A DNA stretch of 64,000 nt from Tamarix chinensis (lineage: Eukaryota; Streptophyta; Magnoliopsida; Caryophyllales; Tamaricaceae). Shown here piece by piece: positions 1 to 12,111 of this stretch. A model generated the notes under the pieces. It saw only the letters and a program-made list of their open reading frames with translations. It had not been told where the DNA came from and did no database searches. Location of the stretch: NCBI GenBank assembly GCA_030549775.1, contig CM060177.1, positions 56,050,638-56,114,637 on the forward strand, read 5' to 3'. The position numbers and the translations under genes are program-made. Each line of letters opens with the position of its first letter. Positions within the stretch are counted from its first letter, which is position 1.

Positions 1-1133
1 CTCCTAAATCTAACCCTCCCTCACTTAAAGATAAACAAGAAAGAGCTAGAGAAAGGATTAGAAAATTAGAAAAAATAAATATAAACTAAGCTCAAATTTG
101 AGAGAAAGAACACAAGGTTAGAGAGAATTGGAATATTTTGGTGGTTGAAAGAAAGGTGAGTGGAAGGGGTGATTAGGGCTATTTAGAGTCAAAAAATTAG
201 TACAAGGACAAGTATGGTTAGGGATAGATCAAAATACTAATTTATACCATTTGAATTTAAGCCAAATGGGAAGATTTTGTCAAAGATAGATATACCCCCG
301 TTCCAGAGCTGAAATGATGATTTTTGGAAAAATACATATCGAATTCGCCCAAAAATGTCAAACACAAGAGAGGAAATGAACAATTAGTGTGGAAGGAATA
401 TCTTAGATAAGCAAAGACACATCTAAAAATTAAATCAACGATTCCAAAGGTGTGCAAAGGATAAAGGTAGAAAAAGACAAAGTTGAGGTCACCATCCCCA
501 TTAATTGTCCAAATCAAACCCTTGAATCAATTTAAGGTAGAAGCTTGGGCCAAATGAATGATAAGAAACGTTAAGAATCTTTAAATAACAACTTGGAATA
601 TGATTATCAAGGTTCTATTTTGGTATAAGAAGTTTTTCCTAAAAATTTGAGTTTTAAAAATGTACTCAGCTCAACAAACTAGTCGATTGGTTTAGCCTAT
701 CAGTTGACTATTCTACAAACTAGTTGATTGGTTCTCTAAACAAATTGATTAGTTTAGCCAAAAAAAACCCTTTGGCTGAAATAATGAACCAATTGATTGG
801 TTCATAGGACCAGTCAATCAATCCACTTGATTGGTTCATTCAATTTTCAAAGCTTATTCAAATCCAAGTTTTGCTCAAACTCAATTATTGTTCCAAATCA
901 AAATCAAGCACTATCGATTCATGATAAATACCATAACTTCTCATTTAAAAAACTTCACAAAAAGATAGGGTATTACAAACTTGGAATTAGAATTTTTATT
1001 AGGTTAAAATATTGATTAATCAAGATTAAGACTAAATAAAATTTTAAGGTCTTATAGTTGGCATCCTAGATACTATAAAGGTAGAAGAGAAGTAGTTTGG
1101 GGAAACAAAACAAAAGATAATAATAGACAATAA
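1..1133. other. No gene; probable retroelement flank
   Basis: AT-rich sequence with no reading frame that resembles a known protein. It runs directly into the decayed gypsy reverse transcriptase that starts near 1134, so it is probably the upstream part of the same element (gag and protease region), mutated beyond recognition. This is inference from position only. Confidence 0.3.
665..840. repeat. Clustered GATTGGTT / AACCAATC motifs
   Basis: Seven or more copies of a short motif near GATTGGTT, in both orientations, lie within about 180 bp (for example CTAGTCGATTGGTTTAGCC and CCAATTGATTGGTTCAT). Spacing is irregular, so this is an interspersed motif cluster, not a regular tandem array. The role is unknown. 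Confidence 0.5.
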
Positions 1134-4100
1134 TATTAGTGATGTTGATAAAGAGGAGTTGTTGACTTTTCTCACAAACAAGAAAGATGCTTGTATGACT
1201 TAGAGGAAATGGAGAATGTGTGTCGACTTCAAAAATTTATCTGATTGGATGCATTCTATAGGTATCATCAAATCAAACTTGTTGATGTTGATCAAGAGAA
1301 TACCACTTTCATCATAGACTATGGGATTTATTATTGTATAATGGTTGTTTACTTTCCAAAGGTTGTTCAACATATATTTCATGGATATATAGGAAAGCAA
1401 ATAGAGGCTAATATGGATGGCATGATTGTGAAAAGTAGGAGTTCTATCCTATTTTTGATAGTATGAGAAGATAAATAATGAAGTTAAATCTAACCAAATG
1501 TGTATTTAGAGTTAGGGAGGGAAAATTCTCTGGATTTATGGTGTTAAATAGGGGCATAGATGTAAATCTAGATAAAGTTGCCACAGTTTTGGATATGCAA
1601 CCTTCGATGGGGAAGAATGATATTTAGCAACTAATGGAAAAGTTGGCTACATTACATTGATTCTTATCGAGATGTGTAAATAAGAGTCTGCCATTTTTTT
1701 GCTTCTACAAGAAAAAGATAATTTTAATGGATAGAATATTGCTAGAAATTAAATGATGATTTGAAAGCCATTTATATAAGATGCCAACCCTAACAACCCT
1801 AGTAGTGGGAGAGGTATAGTTCGTTTACATCATAACATTAGCAATGGCTATTTCTTCTATTCTTGTGAGGGAAGACATTAAGGATAGGGTGAAAAGGCCT
1901 ATATATTACACTATCAAGGTGCTCAATAAAATTGAGTAACATTATTCCAACTTGGAAAAGATATTTTATGCTTTGATTATTGCCTCAAGAAAGTTAAAAC
2001 CTTATTTATGTTCCTACTCTATTATACCTTTTACTAATATTTCTCTTAGAACTATTTTTCATAAACCTAAGAATTTTGGGATGATGGTCTTGGACACAAA
2101 ATTTAGTAGATATGACATTCAATATCAACGAAGACCTACCATTAGGGGCTAAGCTCTAGTTGATTTCATTATTAAATGTTCATTTGAAGTTGAGCCAAAT
2201 ATGTCATTAGTTCCATGAGAGAAAGGGGAATGGACTCTATATATCTATAGGGAATCAACGGTTTAGATGTTGGGGTTTGTGTAGTATTAAATGATACAAA
2301 TAGTCTATTTTTTGAATATTCAATACAATTTGACTTTGTTTCCACTAGTAATGAAGCTGAGTACAAAGCTACTTTAGTTGAACTCAAAATAACTCAAGGG
2401 TTATGGGTTGAAAAAATCAAACTATGTAGTCACTCATCACTGGTCATCAAGTCATATAACAAGTTGTAAAAATTAAAGGTTCCTACCATGGAAAATTAAC
2501 TAGGGAACCTAATCAAAGTAATAAAACATTTTTTATCTACCAAAATAGCTCAAGAACAAAGGGAGGCTAATCTGATAGCTAATTCTTTGGCAAGGTTAGC
2601 CTCATCTGGTACTTCTTCATCGAATACAATAGTTAAAGTGGAATATATGATAGTATAGTTGGTGAGTAAGAGTAATCTTGAAGGTGAGTAGCGTGACATT
2701 GAATAAATATCAATGCCAAATGAGTGGATGAATGAATTAACAAGCTTCCTAGAATAAATAGCTTAGCTCATAAACAAAATAAATATTTTGAGCTTAAGGC
2801 TTGCAAAGTACTTTGTTACTAATAGAAATCTGTTCGGATGCTCATAGACAATGTTAGTGCTAAAGTGTGTACCTTGTGTAATTAGACAAAAACTACTTAA
2901 TGAAGTCCACAAGAGAATATGTTACTTATACAAAGTTACCATATCTCTCTCAGCTAAAACTCTACACCAAGGTTGCTATTGGAAAACGATGTATTAGGAT
3001 CTTGAGGCAACAATACGTCAACGCTTAACATATCAAAATTTTGCTCTCACTCAAAATATCCCTACTTTAAAGTTAAAAATAATTTTAAGGTTGTGGCCAA
3101 TTAATGTTTGAGGGGTCAATATTTTTGGACCACTTAGCCCCAATAATGATGAAACTTCAAATAAAATATCATTAATCATTTATATACTTTTACATGATGT
3201 ATTTCAAACTAACATACTGAGTGTAGGCATTATCCAAAAAATATTTAACATTGCTGATACAAATTACTTTACAAAATAGGTAGAGTTATAGGCCCTAGCA
3301 CAAATCACAAAAAAGTAAATGGCAATTTTTTTTAGAAAAATAATATATGCCAGTGAGAGATAGGAAAATGGAATTTAGTGGAATAATAATTGTATAAGTG
3401 GAACTATTTTTTATTTTTTGTAATTTTAGAGTACCACAAGAAATTATAACAAATAATGGCAAATAATTAAATAATAAGTATAAATAACTTTGTGAAGACT
3501 GGGTAATTGATTGTTGATTACTTCAATAGTTCATCCATATCCAAACTAAATTGAATGCTCTTTTCTCATGGGGCACTTGGTATAGCAAGAAATATTTCCT
3601 CACTAGATAATTTAGTGTAATGGGCACATTGAATGCAAAAATAAAGAAATATTAGGAGTGTTGAGATGCCAATTGAATAGGGGCAACAAAGGATGGGTAA
3701 ATGATATTCTAGGAATAATATGGGTTGTTCGGAAAACTGTAAAGAACCCAACAAGTGAAACACCTTTTAGTTTAGTCTTTGGAGTAGATATAGTTATGCC
3801 GGTGGAAATAGAAGAATGATCATATAGAATCACCCAATATGATCCTTAAAGCAATGAAGAGGCCTTGAAAATTGAGAAATACTTACTTGAAGTGTATCAA
3901 ATGCAACTTGCTTAATACAAACAATAATTAACTAAATATTACAATAAAAGAGTCAAGCTTACTCAATAAGAGTAAGATATTGGGATTTAAGAAAAGTAGA
4001 ATTCCAAAGTAATGGCAACTGAGGTAACTCAAAATCTAAATGGGAAGGTCCATACCAAGTCAAGGAGCAAGTTGGGCTGGCAACATTTATGTTAGCTAAT

Positions 4101-4140
4101 GAAGAGAGAACGTATCTTGCAAATGCTTGGAATATAAAAA
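1134..4140 (+). pseudogene. Decayed Ty3/gypsy pol, Tat-like (RT, two RNase H domains, integrase)
   Basis: Fragments of a gypsy polyprotein occur in the correct order with many stops and frameshifts. Reverse transcriptase pieces are near 1200-1450 (RMCVDFKNL, then DAFYRYHQIKL, with the sequence between them missing). A first RNase H is near 1890-2190 (KRPIYYTIKVLNKIE, ALIIASRKLKPY). A second plant-type RNase H is near 2220-2620 (SNEAEYKATLVELK, EQREANLIANSLARLASS). Integrase pieces are near 2950-3840, with an HPYPN motif corresponding to the usual HPQ.NGQ and a GVDIVMPVE-like end. Two RNase H domains in tandem are known for the Tat lineage (Ogre, Grande, Retand), which gives the assignment. 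No terminal repeats were identified. The copy is old and non-functional. Confidence 0.8.
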
Positions 4141-4335
4141 AATTTAAGAAAATATTATTTGTAATATTGTTTAATTTTTACTCGATGATGATCTTTGTCA
4201 CATTTGAATGTAATTACTTTGATTGATATGCTAATAAAGGAAAAGAAATTAAATTTTATCATTTATTAATGTTTTAAAAACATGAATTTTGTATTAAATA
4301 TGTTTGTGAACAACAAAACGGTGGGGTTCTATTTG

Positions 4336-4590
4336 TAAGCCCTCTCGCAATGAAACCATCAACAAAAGTTCAATATATAAGCCCTCAAATAAAAAGTTCA
4401 TCAATAGAGTTCATTACGTAAGCTTCAAAAATGAAGTCATCAATAAAATTTAATAAGTAAGCCTTCTCACAAAGTCATGAAAGTTGTATACCTTCTCATA
4501 AAGAGGCCACTGGCTAATTTCTATCTATAAGCCTTATCACAAAGAGGTCATTCACTAATTTCTATCTATAATCCCTCGTCAAGGTTGTCT
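4336..4590. repeat. Degenerate tandem repeat, period about 40 bp
   Basis: About six imperfect units of roughly 40 bp, each built around TATAAGCCYTCTCACAAAG followed by a GGTCATCAACTAA-like stretch. The region to about 4900 continues with a second repeated phrase (GAGCACACTTAGTGAGATGAAAG and TTTCACTCACTAAGC). The array lies just downstream of the pol remnant, so it may be the non-coding 3' part of that retroelement. Confidence 0.5.
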
Positions 4591-4980
4591 AGCATTGAAG
4601 ATGAGCACACTTAGTGAGATGAAAGTACCTAAAATGATTTCACTCATCAATATCAAGGCTCAATATGCAAGCCATTAAATCAAAGAGGTTATTGAGCATT
4701 GAATACAAGTACACATGGTTATATGCTCTAAGTTTGAGACTCAATATATAAGCCCTCAAAGAAGCCAAAATTAAAGATAGGCACATTTGGTGAGATAAAA
4801 GAAAGGTTTTCTTTCACTCACTAAGCTCAAGAGCACACCTGGTGGGATGAAAAACTAATGTGCTTTCACTCACTAAGCCAAAAATTTTTAAGGTGCATCC
4901 TTGGTTAAGGTACCAAGGCCACCAAGTCATTATGGAACACCTAGAAGTGTTTCCTATTAGCTAAGCCAAGTCTCCTGTGT

Positions 4981-5430
4981 AGAGATATCAATGGGGCAAA
5001 TGTTATCTGAAACCTAGTGGATACTTAAATGGATATGGATGCAGTTATATATGAAAAAAAAATCTATCGAATTTAGATACGAATACAGGTATTGAATATC
5101 CATAGTCGTACCTATGCTTGTACCCATATCCATATTCATACTTGTGCTTATACCCATATCCATATCCATACCCGTTTCCCAATATATAGTTACCCCTTTA
5201 TCCATAATTTTAAAATAAATATAGTATAAACTAAGGTTAAAATTTTTATTTAGCTTAATTGTAAATAGGCTTATTCATTAGACTATGGATATATCTATTG
5301 GATAACATTCATTAACGGATAAACGGATAATCTACCGAATAACAAATATCTAATGGATAGAAATATGGATGTGTTAATGGATATCCATTCAGGTACAAAC
5401 TTTCTTATTAGGTATAGATACGGGTATGGG
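4981..5430. mobile_element. Possible hAT-like non-autonomous element with GGATAT/CCATAT repeats
   Basis: The segment opens with TAGAGATATCAATGGGGC, close to the TAGGGATG-type terminus of Ac-like hAT elements. Many copies of CCATATCCATA or the complementary TGGATATGG follow, on both sides of an AT-rich core. Dense subterminal repeats are typical of hAT transposase binding regions. No matching inverted end and no 8-bp duplication were found, so the limits and class are tentative. Confidence 0.3.
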
Positions 5431-5739
5431 CCACTAAGCCCAATGTTGAAGGGTTTGGTTGGCCTTTTTAGTTTGATCATCCATTTACAACTAGATCATA
5501 CACTACTTTGGTTTCCCACCATCAAAGTATAATAAAAATAAATGTGTGCCTTCTAGATATTTATTCTTCTTATTACAACAATATTTCATCATTTTAGTCT
5601 TCTTATTACAAATATATTTTAGCCTTGGCATTAGTGAAGAGATAGAACAAGATTAAATATGAAGAAGGATAAATAAATTTTTTAAATTCATATTATATAA
5701 AGAAGGCATGAACAAATTACATTAGTAAAAATGGATCTT

Positions 5740-8482
5740 TAACAAATTACATTATAAAGAAGGTGTTCTTAGAGTTATTTTTTTCTTCACTAGTAGCCTT
5801 GACTTCCCCAAAATATTTAGGAAATGGAATGCCTATGAAATCTTTACCATAGTATAACTATATGTTATTCATCTACAATATGGAATGCTCTAGTAAGGTC
5901 TTAAATTGGGCATACACACAAAGGCACCATAATTTTACCAATGAAACTAAAGCTATTTTTCATAATGTGGAAACTCTTCACTTTCCAAATAGTTCTCATG
6001 GGTATGCCTCAGTTTTGTGTTAACATCGGATTTCTTATTGAGTTTATTCATATATTTATAACATGACTTGATCTCATGCTTGGCCTTGGAAATTTGTTTC
6101 AAGAGGTGCTTTAGCTCTACATTCTTAACCAAATCCTTCTCATTAACTTATTTAGATAATTTCTTGGCCTCAATCTAATGCTCCTCTAAATTTCTTACCA
6201 TTTTTGAGTACTTAGCCATAAATCTAGTTACCTTCCCTATAAGGACATTATTGTCTTTTTGGGTAGCTCTAAGTATATAAGAATACTTTAATACCTTGTT
6301 AGTATCCACGAACCATTTTTCCTTCAGAGAAGTTAGCTGATCAGTTTCTCTTTTTGAAGAGTGCCTTCCCAATGGATAATGTTGACCCTCAGTAGTTCAA
6401 TCTTAGTTTTAGATGATCTCCTTCCTTTTTGCATGCATCCCTTTAACTAGCAACTTGAACTTTGAAAAAATATGCATCAAGTGAAGTAGACTTCAATTTT
6501 TTCTTCTTGGTTTCCAATTTTGACATTTTAGCCTAAAAAGATTCATTTTGAACTTTCAAGGTTGAATGAGCACTTTTAAGTTCATTATTCTCAACTCTAC
6601 CCATCAAAAACTTCTAGTACTCCAAGAAAAATGATAAAAAAAAAATCTTCTTTCTCTAAAATAAGTGTTATAAATAATACGTGAAAAGTTAATAAAGTTA
6701 CTACATTAATATTATTACATATATGAAGTAATGATTTAGTTTCTACCTTAAAGGTAAGGTTCAAGTTAGATATTAATAAATTTATTATCCTTAAGCCATC
6801 GACAATCCTTTTTTCCTGGCATAACATTATCGCCTGATTCAGCTTGAGACCTATAGTTTTTGTTTAGGATGACAACCAAAGGAGTAGTCTTCAACATAAT
6901 AGAGTAGGAGTAGTACTATCGGCACCCAATGGTCCAATAGATGTTTTTGAGGTCACACTAGAACTTGTGCTTGCCTCTGATTGGGGGGGGAATAATGGTG
7001 TTGGTTCCTCTTCTTGTCACTTCCTCATCATCATTATCCCCTTATTCAAGTATGATAGCCTCTTTAATGTGGGTCTAGAGAAAATGAAGTTGAGGTTCCT
7101 TCAAGGAGGGTCTGATTAGCTTATTTCCTTTATTTTAGGTTAGTTTCTAAAGAGGCTCGACAATACCATCTTCTAGTTTTGGTGATAACAAAAAAGGCCA
7201 ATATTGAGTGGGGAAAATGAATGTTTGGGGTGACCAGACAAAGACTTTAGAATCTTCTTAGGTGTTGAAACTTTTGAATTAAATTGATTAGTCCTTCCTC
7301 TTAAAGATTATAAATTAATTATAAAGAAACATAAATCATATAGCCAACCATGACAGAAACAAAACAAGTTTTGTGAAAACAACTAGCATACTCAAGATTG
7401 AGTCACTAATTAATACATTTACAAAAGCACTAGTATTACTAACCTTGTTTGATGTTGCTTTCTTCTTTGGTTCTTTAAGATTAGGCTTTGCAACTTATTT
7501 ACTTTCCTGAGAAAATAATAAGGGAAAAGAGCTCTTATAATGTGATTATGGATAAACATGGTAGTGATATGTCAATGGAATCTATACCTTTTACTTGATC
7601 ACCCTAATAATATATGCTCTGCTAAGAGGATAAATAGTGGGTTTTTTTATATCCTTAAATAAACCAGGGGAGGAAGACTTTTATTGAGCCTTCCATACGT
7701 TACAATCTGTAAAATTTTAAGTAGGATGATTCCATAAGCTAATGGATGGATTAAATCATTGAATGAATGAAAATAATGAAAGAAGGACATGAAACCGACC
7801 AACATCTAAAATTATACCTATATTCCTAAGATTGAAGGGATCATTCATGACTTCATTGTTATTTATGATGCACCCATATTGCAAAAACTTGTCAAATTTG
7901 TCCACATAGGCTCCAACTCTAGAGAAAAAAGTGGACACTCTCTAATATCTGGGCTAAGCTAACCCTATTAGATTCCACTCAGAATCACACTAGAAGAAGA
8001 AATATTGTGAATTCCACTCATTATCAAAAGATTGAGGTTATTTGATAAACATTTTTCCCTATAGTTTGAATGAAGTAGAAGCCTGAGGTTGAAAAATGAT
8101 TTAGAAATTTAAAGAATTGTTTGAACAAATCCATTATTAGTTTGACTTCCAACAAATTGCAACAAAAAAAGCCCATCACCATTCTCCTAGTGTTGAGAAT
8201 GAACTAAGCAAGGCTAAGCCAAAAAAATTTAAGAGAAAATGAATACCAATGTAAAGTACCTCAGCATATAAAATTATACACCTGTTTAGTGGATTATTGG
8301 CTCCATATAAAGGGGTTAGCCAGATTAAAGTAAGGGAAGAAGTAATATACTATTTCATTTAAAAATGCTCAATCTAATCTTCAGTAATATTTCTCAGAAG
8401 AAGAGTGTTTGAGTTAAATAAGAAAAGTTAAGACATATTGAAAAAAGGGGGAGGATTAGAAAGAGGTAAAGGTAATGAAGGT
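5740..8482 (-). pseudogene. Decayed antisense ORF, gypsy-type 'putative transposase' domain
   Basis: The minus strand carries broken coding text. Near 7960-8160 are pieces resembling the plant 'putative gypsy type transposon' domain (GFYFIQTIGKN, then WNSQYFFF with ESEW-like residues). Near 6450-6590 is a lysine- and glutamate-rich coiled-coil phrase (HSTLKVQNESF, KMSKLETKKKK), and 6175-6372 is a lysine-rich continuation. Many stops and frameshifts are present. Tat-lineage retrotransposons are known to carry an antisense ORF downstream of pol, which fits the position and strand here. Solo LTR A is inserted at its upstream end. Assignment is moderate; no function remains. Confidence 0.45.
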
Positions 8483-9349
8483 GAAATGCCCCAAAAATAT
8501 TTATTTTAGGAAAAATAATTAAATAAGGATTTATTACGGAATTAATTATTTTATTTAGAATAGGAAGGATTTATTTAGGGAAAATTAATAAGAATTTATA
8601 AATATTTTTATAAAGGAAAATTTGGGTTTTTTGCTAATTAAAAAGGAATTTAGGAGAAATATTTTAAAAACCCTAAAATAGCCTAAAAAGGAGATTTATT
8701 ATTATTTTATTTAAATATTTTTATTCTAAATACCCAAAATATTCTAATTAATTTATTTAACCCCAAACCACTTAAATTTTCCTTTTTCCTTCTTGTTTTT
8801 CCTTTTTCTTTCTTTCTTCTTCTTTCTTTTCTTCTTTTTCTTTTTCTTCCGCAAGATTGGGCCTGAGCGTAGCCCAATTCTTATTCTTTTTCTTCCTTCT
8901 CCGGCGGCCTAGCGCCGTTTCTTTCTTCTTCCTACGACATTCTGACTCCGCGTTTCGTCCCTTATTCCTCTGAGACGCTGCATCTCATTTAATGAAAATC
9001 TAACTGTTGCCAAACCAGCCCGATTCCCCTCTTTTCCTTTTTGCTCCCGGCCCCCGGTTCACCCCCATCCTTCCTTCTTCCTCCTTTTCCCCTCCGTCGT
9101 CGAGCCTGCAACCTCCAGCCACGAGGGTTTTGACTGGCCAATTCCCCCTTCATTTTATCCCTTTTGACTCGCATATTAGCTTGGCATGATCGGTTATCCT
9201 CAACTCCCGCTTGTTCTCTCCCTATTTTCTCTCAGAGGATTGAACCCGACCAAATCTTTCATCGGCCGATTACCGCCTCCAGCTGTCCCAAACCCAATAT
9301 AGAATACCCTCCTGCCAACCCCCAAAACCCTACCATTCCCTCTAACCAC

Positions 9350-9357
9350 TATAAATA
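9350..9357 (+). promoter_or_regulatory. TATA box of LTR copy A
   Basis: TATAAATA lies 867 bp from the LTR start. All four full copies have such a box at a similar distance (881 bp in B, 1043 bp in C, 849 bp in D), between a C/T-rich stretch and a CCACC-rich stretch. It is probably the U3 core promoter. Transcription is inferred. Confidence 0.6.
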
Positions 9358-9897
9358 GCCTCAATTTGAGCGTTTTCGAAACTTTTCCTCCCCGAAAACT
9401 CTAAGAGATAACCGTGTGCCACCTTGTCTTCAGACGAGCCTTCCGCCGTAGATAGCCAACCTCACCGCTACCGCTGCATCCCAAATTCTTCCTTGCATTT
9501 CACTCTAGCTAACTAAGCTCTCCACACCCTTCAATTCTTCTCTCACGAGCCGCCATAGCCGTGCGAAATCTCCTGTCCCTCTCTCAAAAATCTGTACCCC
9601 ACAACCTTTAATCTGCCATCTGCCACCACTTCCGCCACTTCTATTGCCTTTTGCACCACCCAAAAACTTCTTCTAATTCTCCTCCACCAAACCATAACCT
9701 TATTTTCTCTTTTCCCCTTCTCTTTACCTCTTTTTCTTCATCTTTTTCCCTCTTAGACTCCTTTTCCGGCCACCGCTGTGCACCACCGCCGGTGCCACCC
9801 ATCCCCACTGACTCAAGGTGAAACCCCAGACCTTCTTAGCCCTTATTTTATATTTATTTACATTTATTCTATTTTTTTTTCAAATTTTAATGGTTAT

Positions 9898-9900
9898 TCG

Positions 9901-9970
<70 letters not shown>
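9898..9970 (+). repeat. (ATT)n microsatellite in LTR A
   Basis: About 23 uninterrupted ATT units. A second run lies at about 10399-10460, followed by ATC units, and an AGT run at 10091-10120. Open frames of isoleucine, leucine or tyrosine across these runs are artefacts. Confidence 0.95.
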
Positions 9971-10400
9971 GATGGAATATTAATGCTAAATTTTCTTTGC
10001 AGGGTAGAGCGTAGGAATAAAATAATTAGGTTTATTAGTTTCAAATTTTAGGTATTATTTGAATTATTATATGTTTTATTACCATTATTATTAGTAGTAG
10101 TAGTAGTAGTAGTAGTAGTATAATTATTTTTATTATTATTGTTAATTATTCTAGAAGGGCTGAGACCTTAATTATGTTATTAGTATTCGCACATATGCTT
10201 TTTAGTATTATTATTACTATTTTTTAATATTATTATTATCTTTATTATTTTAATATTATTATATGTTATTAATATTATTATTAATATTATAGAATAGTAT
10301 TTCATTATTTAGGGGTGATCGAAACTCCACCTTGTAATTTTAAGGCATATATTATTATTATTATTAAGATTTCTATTAATATTACTATTATTACTAATAG

Positions 10401-10462
<62 letters not shown>

Positions 10463-10691
10463 CATCATCATCATCATCATCTTTAATAACATTATTTTGG
10501 GGAAGGGTAGAAGCCCTTATATCACCTCTTCATTTTAAATTATGATAGTCTTTTATTAGTATTTTTAGTAGTATTTTGTATAGTTAATTTTAGTATAGTA
10601 TTATTTTAATTAAAAGTCAAATCTTTGTATAAGTTAGAAATTGCTACTATTTTTAGGAATGAACCTAATTCTATTATTTTTCCTATAATAG

Positions 10692-10753
10692 GTGAGCCCA
10701 GTCAAAGTCCTCAAGTGATATAGGAGTGTGCTCCAAGACCGGTGGCATTTTAG
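10692..10753 (+). promoter_or_regulatory. 62-bp exon-like conserved block, copy A
   Basis: The block is preceded by a pyrimidine-rich stretch ending CCTATAATAG and followed by GTAAGG, so it looks like a short internal exon with consensus acceptor and donor. It contains AGGAGTGTGCTCCAAGACC. The same block in B and D is also exactly 62 bp. A candidate upstream donor is CTCAAG followed by GTGAAACC at 9817/9818. Splicing has not been shown. Confidence 0.45.
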
Positions 10754-10979
10754 GTAAGGGGTACTAAGACCACATGTGTAATATGTGATTTTATGCTACG
10801 CATGCTATGTGATATGAATTATAGTGTATTTCATGTGTATATTGTATAATTGTTATGAATGCAACATGATTATGAAGATGAAGTATGTTGGTGTGAATAA
10901 ATGGTGGCATGAGAATTATATGTATAATTGTGTTATTATTGTGGAATAATGTGGCCATAAGACATGCATGTTAGGGTTG

Positions 10980-11330
10980 TAAAATAATGATGGGGGTATT
11001 ATGTTGCATGGTATTAGGGTTTGCATAGGAGTTAAGGTTTGCATGGAAGTGTGGTTTACGTGGAGTTAGGGTTTGCATAGAAGTGTGGTTTACGTGGAGT
11101 TAGGGTTTTCATGGGAACTCGGGTTTGCATGGTGTTAGGGTTTTGCATAGAGTAGTAGGGCTTTACATGGAGTAGTGTTTGCATGGTGGTATTAGGGTGA
11201 TTTCAAGGTCGTAAGGTGGTTTTAAGGTTTTGTAAGGGAACCAGGGTTTACATGGAGCTAAGGTTGCATGTGAGAGTAATGGTTGCATAGGAGTCAGGGT
11301 TTGTGTGGCTACCATGGTATGGAGTGAATA
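10980..11330 (+). repeat. Degenerate GGGTTTGCATGG repeats, LTR A
   Basis: Repeated phrases such as TTAGGGTTTGCATAGGAGT and GTGGTTTACGTGGAGTT occur at 20-40 bp spacing. Copies B and C have the same kind of sequence at the equivalent place (in C as CCATGCAAACCCTAA on the + strand). Confidence 0.6.
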
Positions 11331-11449
11331 ACTAGGGTTGGAGGATGAGAACTATAGAAGGCAGTCATGCATGTCTGGGTCTAAGCTTGTGAATAAGATA
11401 CTTACGATATTAATTACTTAAAGTGGAAGATATTGAGACAGGACCAGCC

Positions 11450-11885
11450 GATCCACCAGTCAGGAATAGTGGTTAGGGTTTTACCCTATGTGCTACTAAT
11501 CCACCGGTAATAATAGTGGTTAGGGTTTGACCCTATATGTGACCGATCCACCGGTTATAATAGCGGTTAGGACATGAGGTCCTATGTGTGACCGGCCCAC
11601 CGGTTATAATAGTGGGGGATCCCGATCTCAATGAAAATAAACTAGGGTTTTGCTAAGGCAAGTAAAAGCCATTAATTACTTATAATGGAACACTATGCGA
11701 GCAGGAACCGAACCGATCCACCGGTTAGGTATAGTGGTTAGGGTTTTTACCCTATATGTGATCGATTCACTGGTTATAATAGTGGTTAGGGTTTGACCCT
11801 ATTTGTGACCGATCCACCGGTAATAATAGTAGTTAGGGCATGATGTTCTATGTGTGACCGGCCCACCGGTTATAATAGTGGGGTG
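11450..11885 (+). repeat. Alternating dyad-motif array, copy A
   Basis: Eight copies of a 19-mer near CCACCGGTTATAATAGTGG, separated by a second dyad near TAGGGTTTGACCCTA (other copies read TAGGACATGAGGTCCTA). The array forms two blocks of four, at about 11450-11615 and 11720-11885. Each block is preceded by a similar lead (ATTACTT..GTGGAAG/ATGGAAC), so one block probably arose by duplication. Confidence 0.75.
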
Positions 11886-12111
11886 TTCCTATACTCGCAT
11901 GGAATTGATAAAAATGCATGGTGTGTATCGACCTTCGATAAAAGAATGATTAAATAATTAATCTGGGGCTTTTTGGGCCTTATGTGTTGGCTTGATGATT
12001 ATAAGCTGTGTAATTCTCTGTAAGCTTTTATGTATCATATGTGTGGGTTTGAATATGTAAGTTGATTATTATCCTACATGATTTTATGTGCTTATGTATT
12101 GGACTTAGTGC

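Noticed and set aside
9778..10545. Poly-Ile and poly-Leu frames
   Set aside because: Produced by ATT microsatellites in LTR A.
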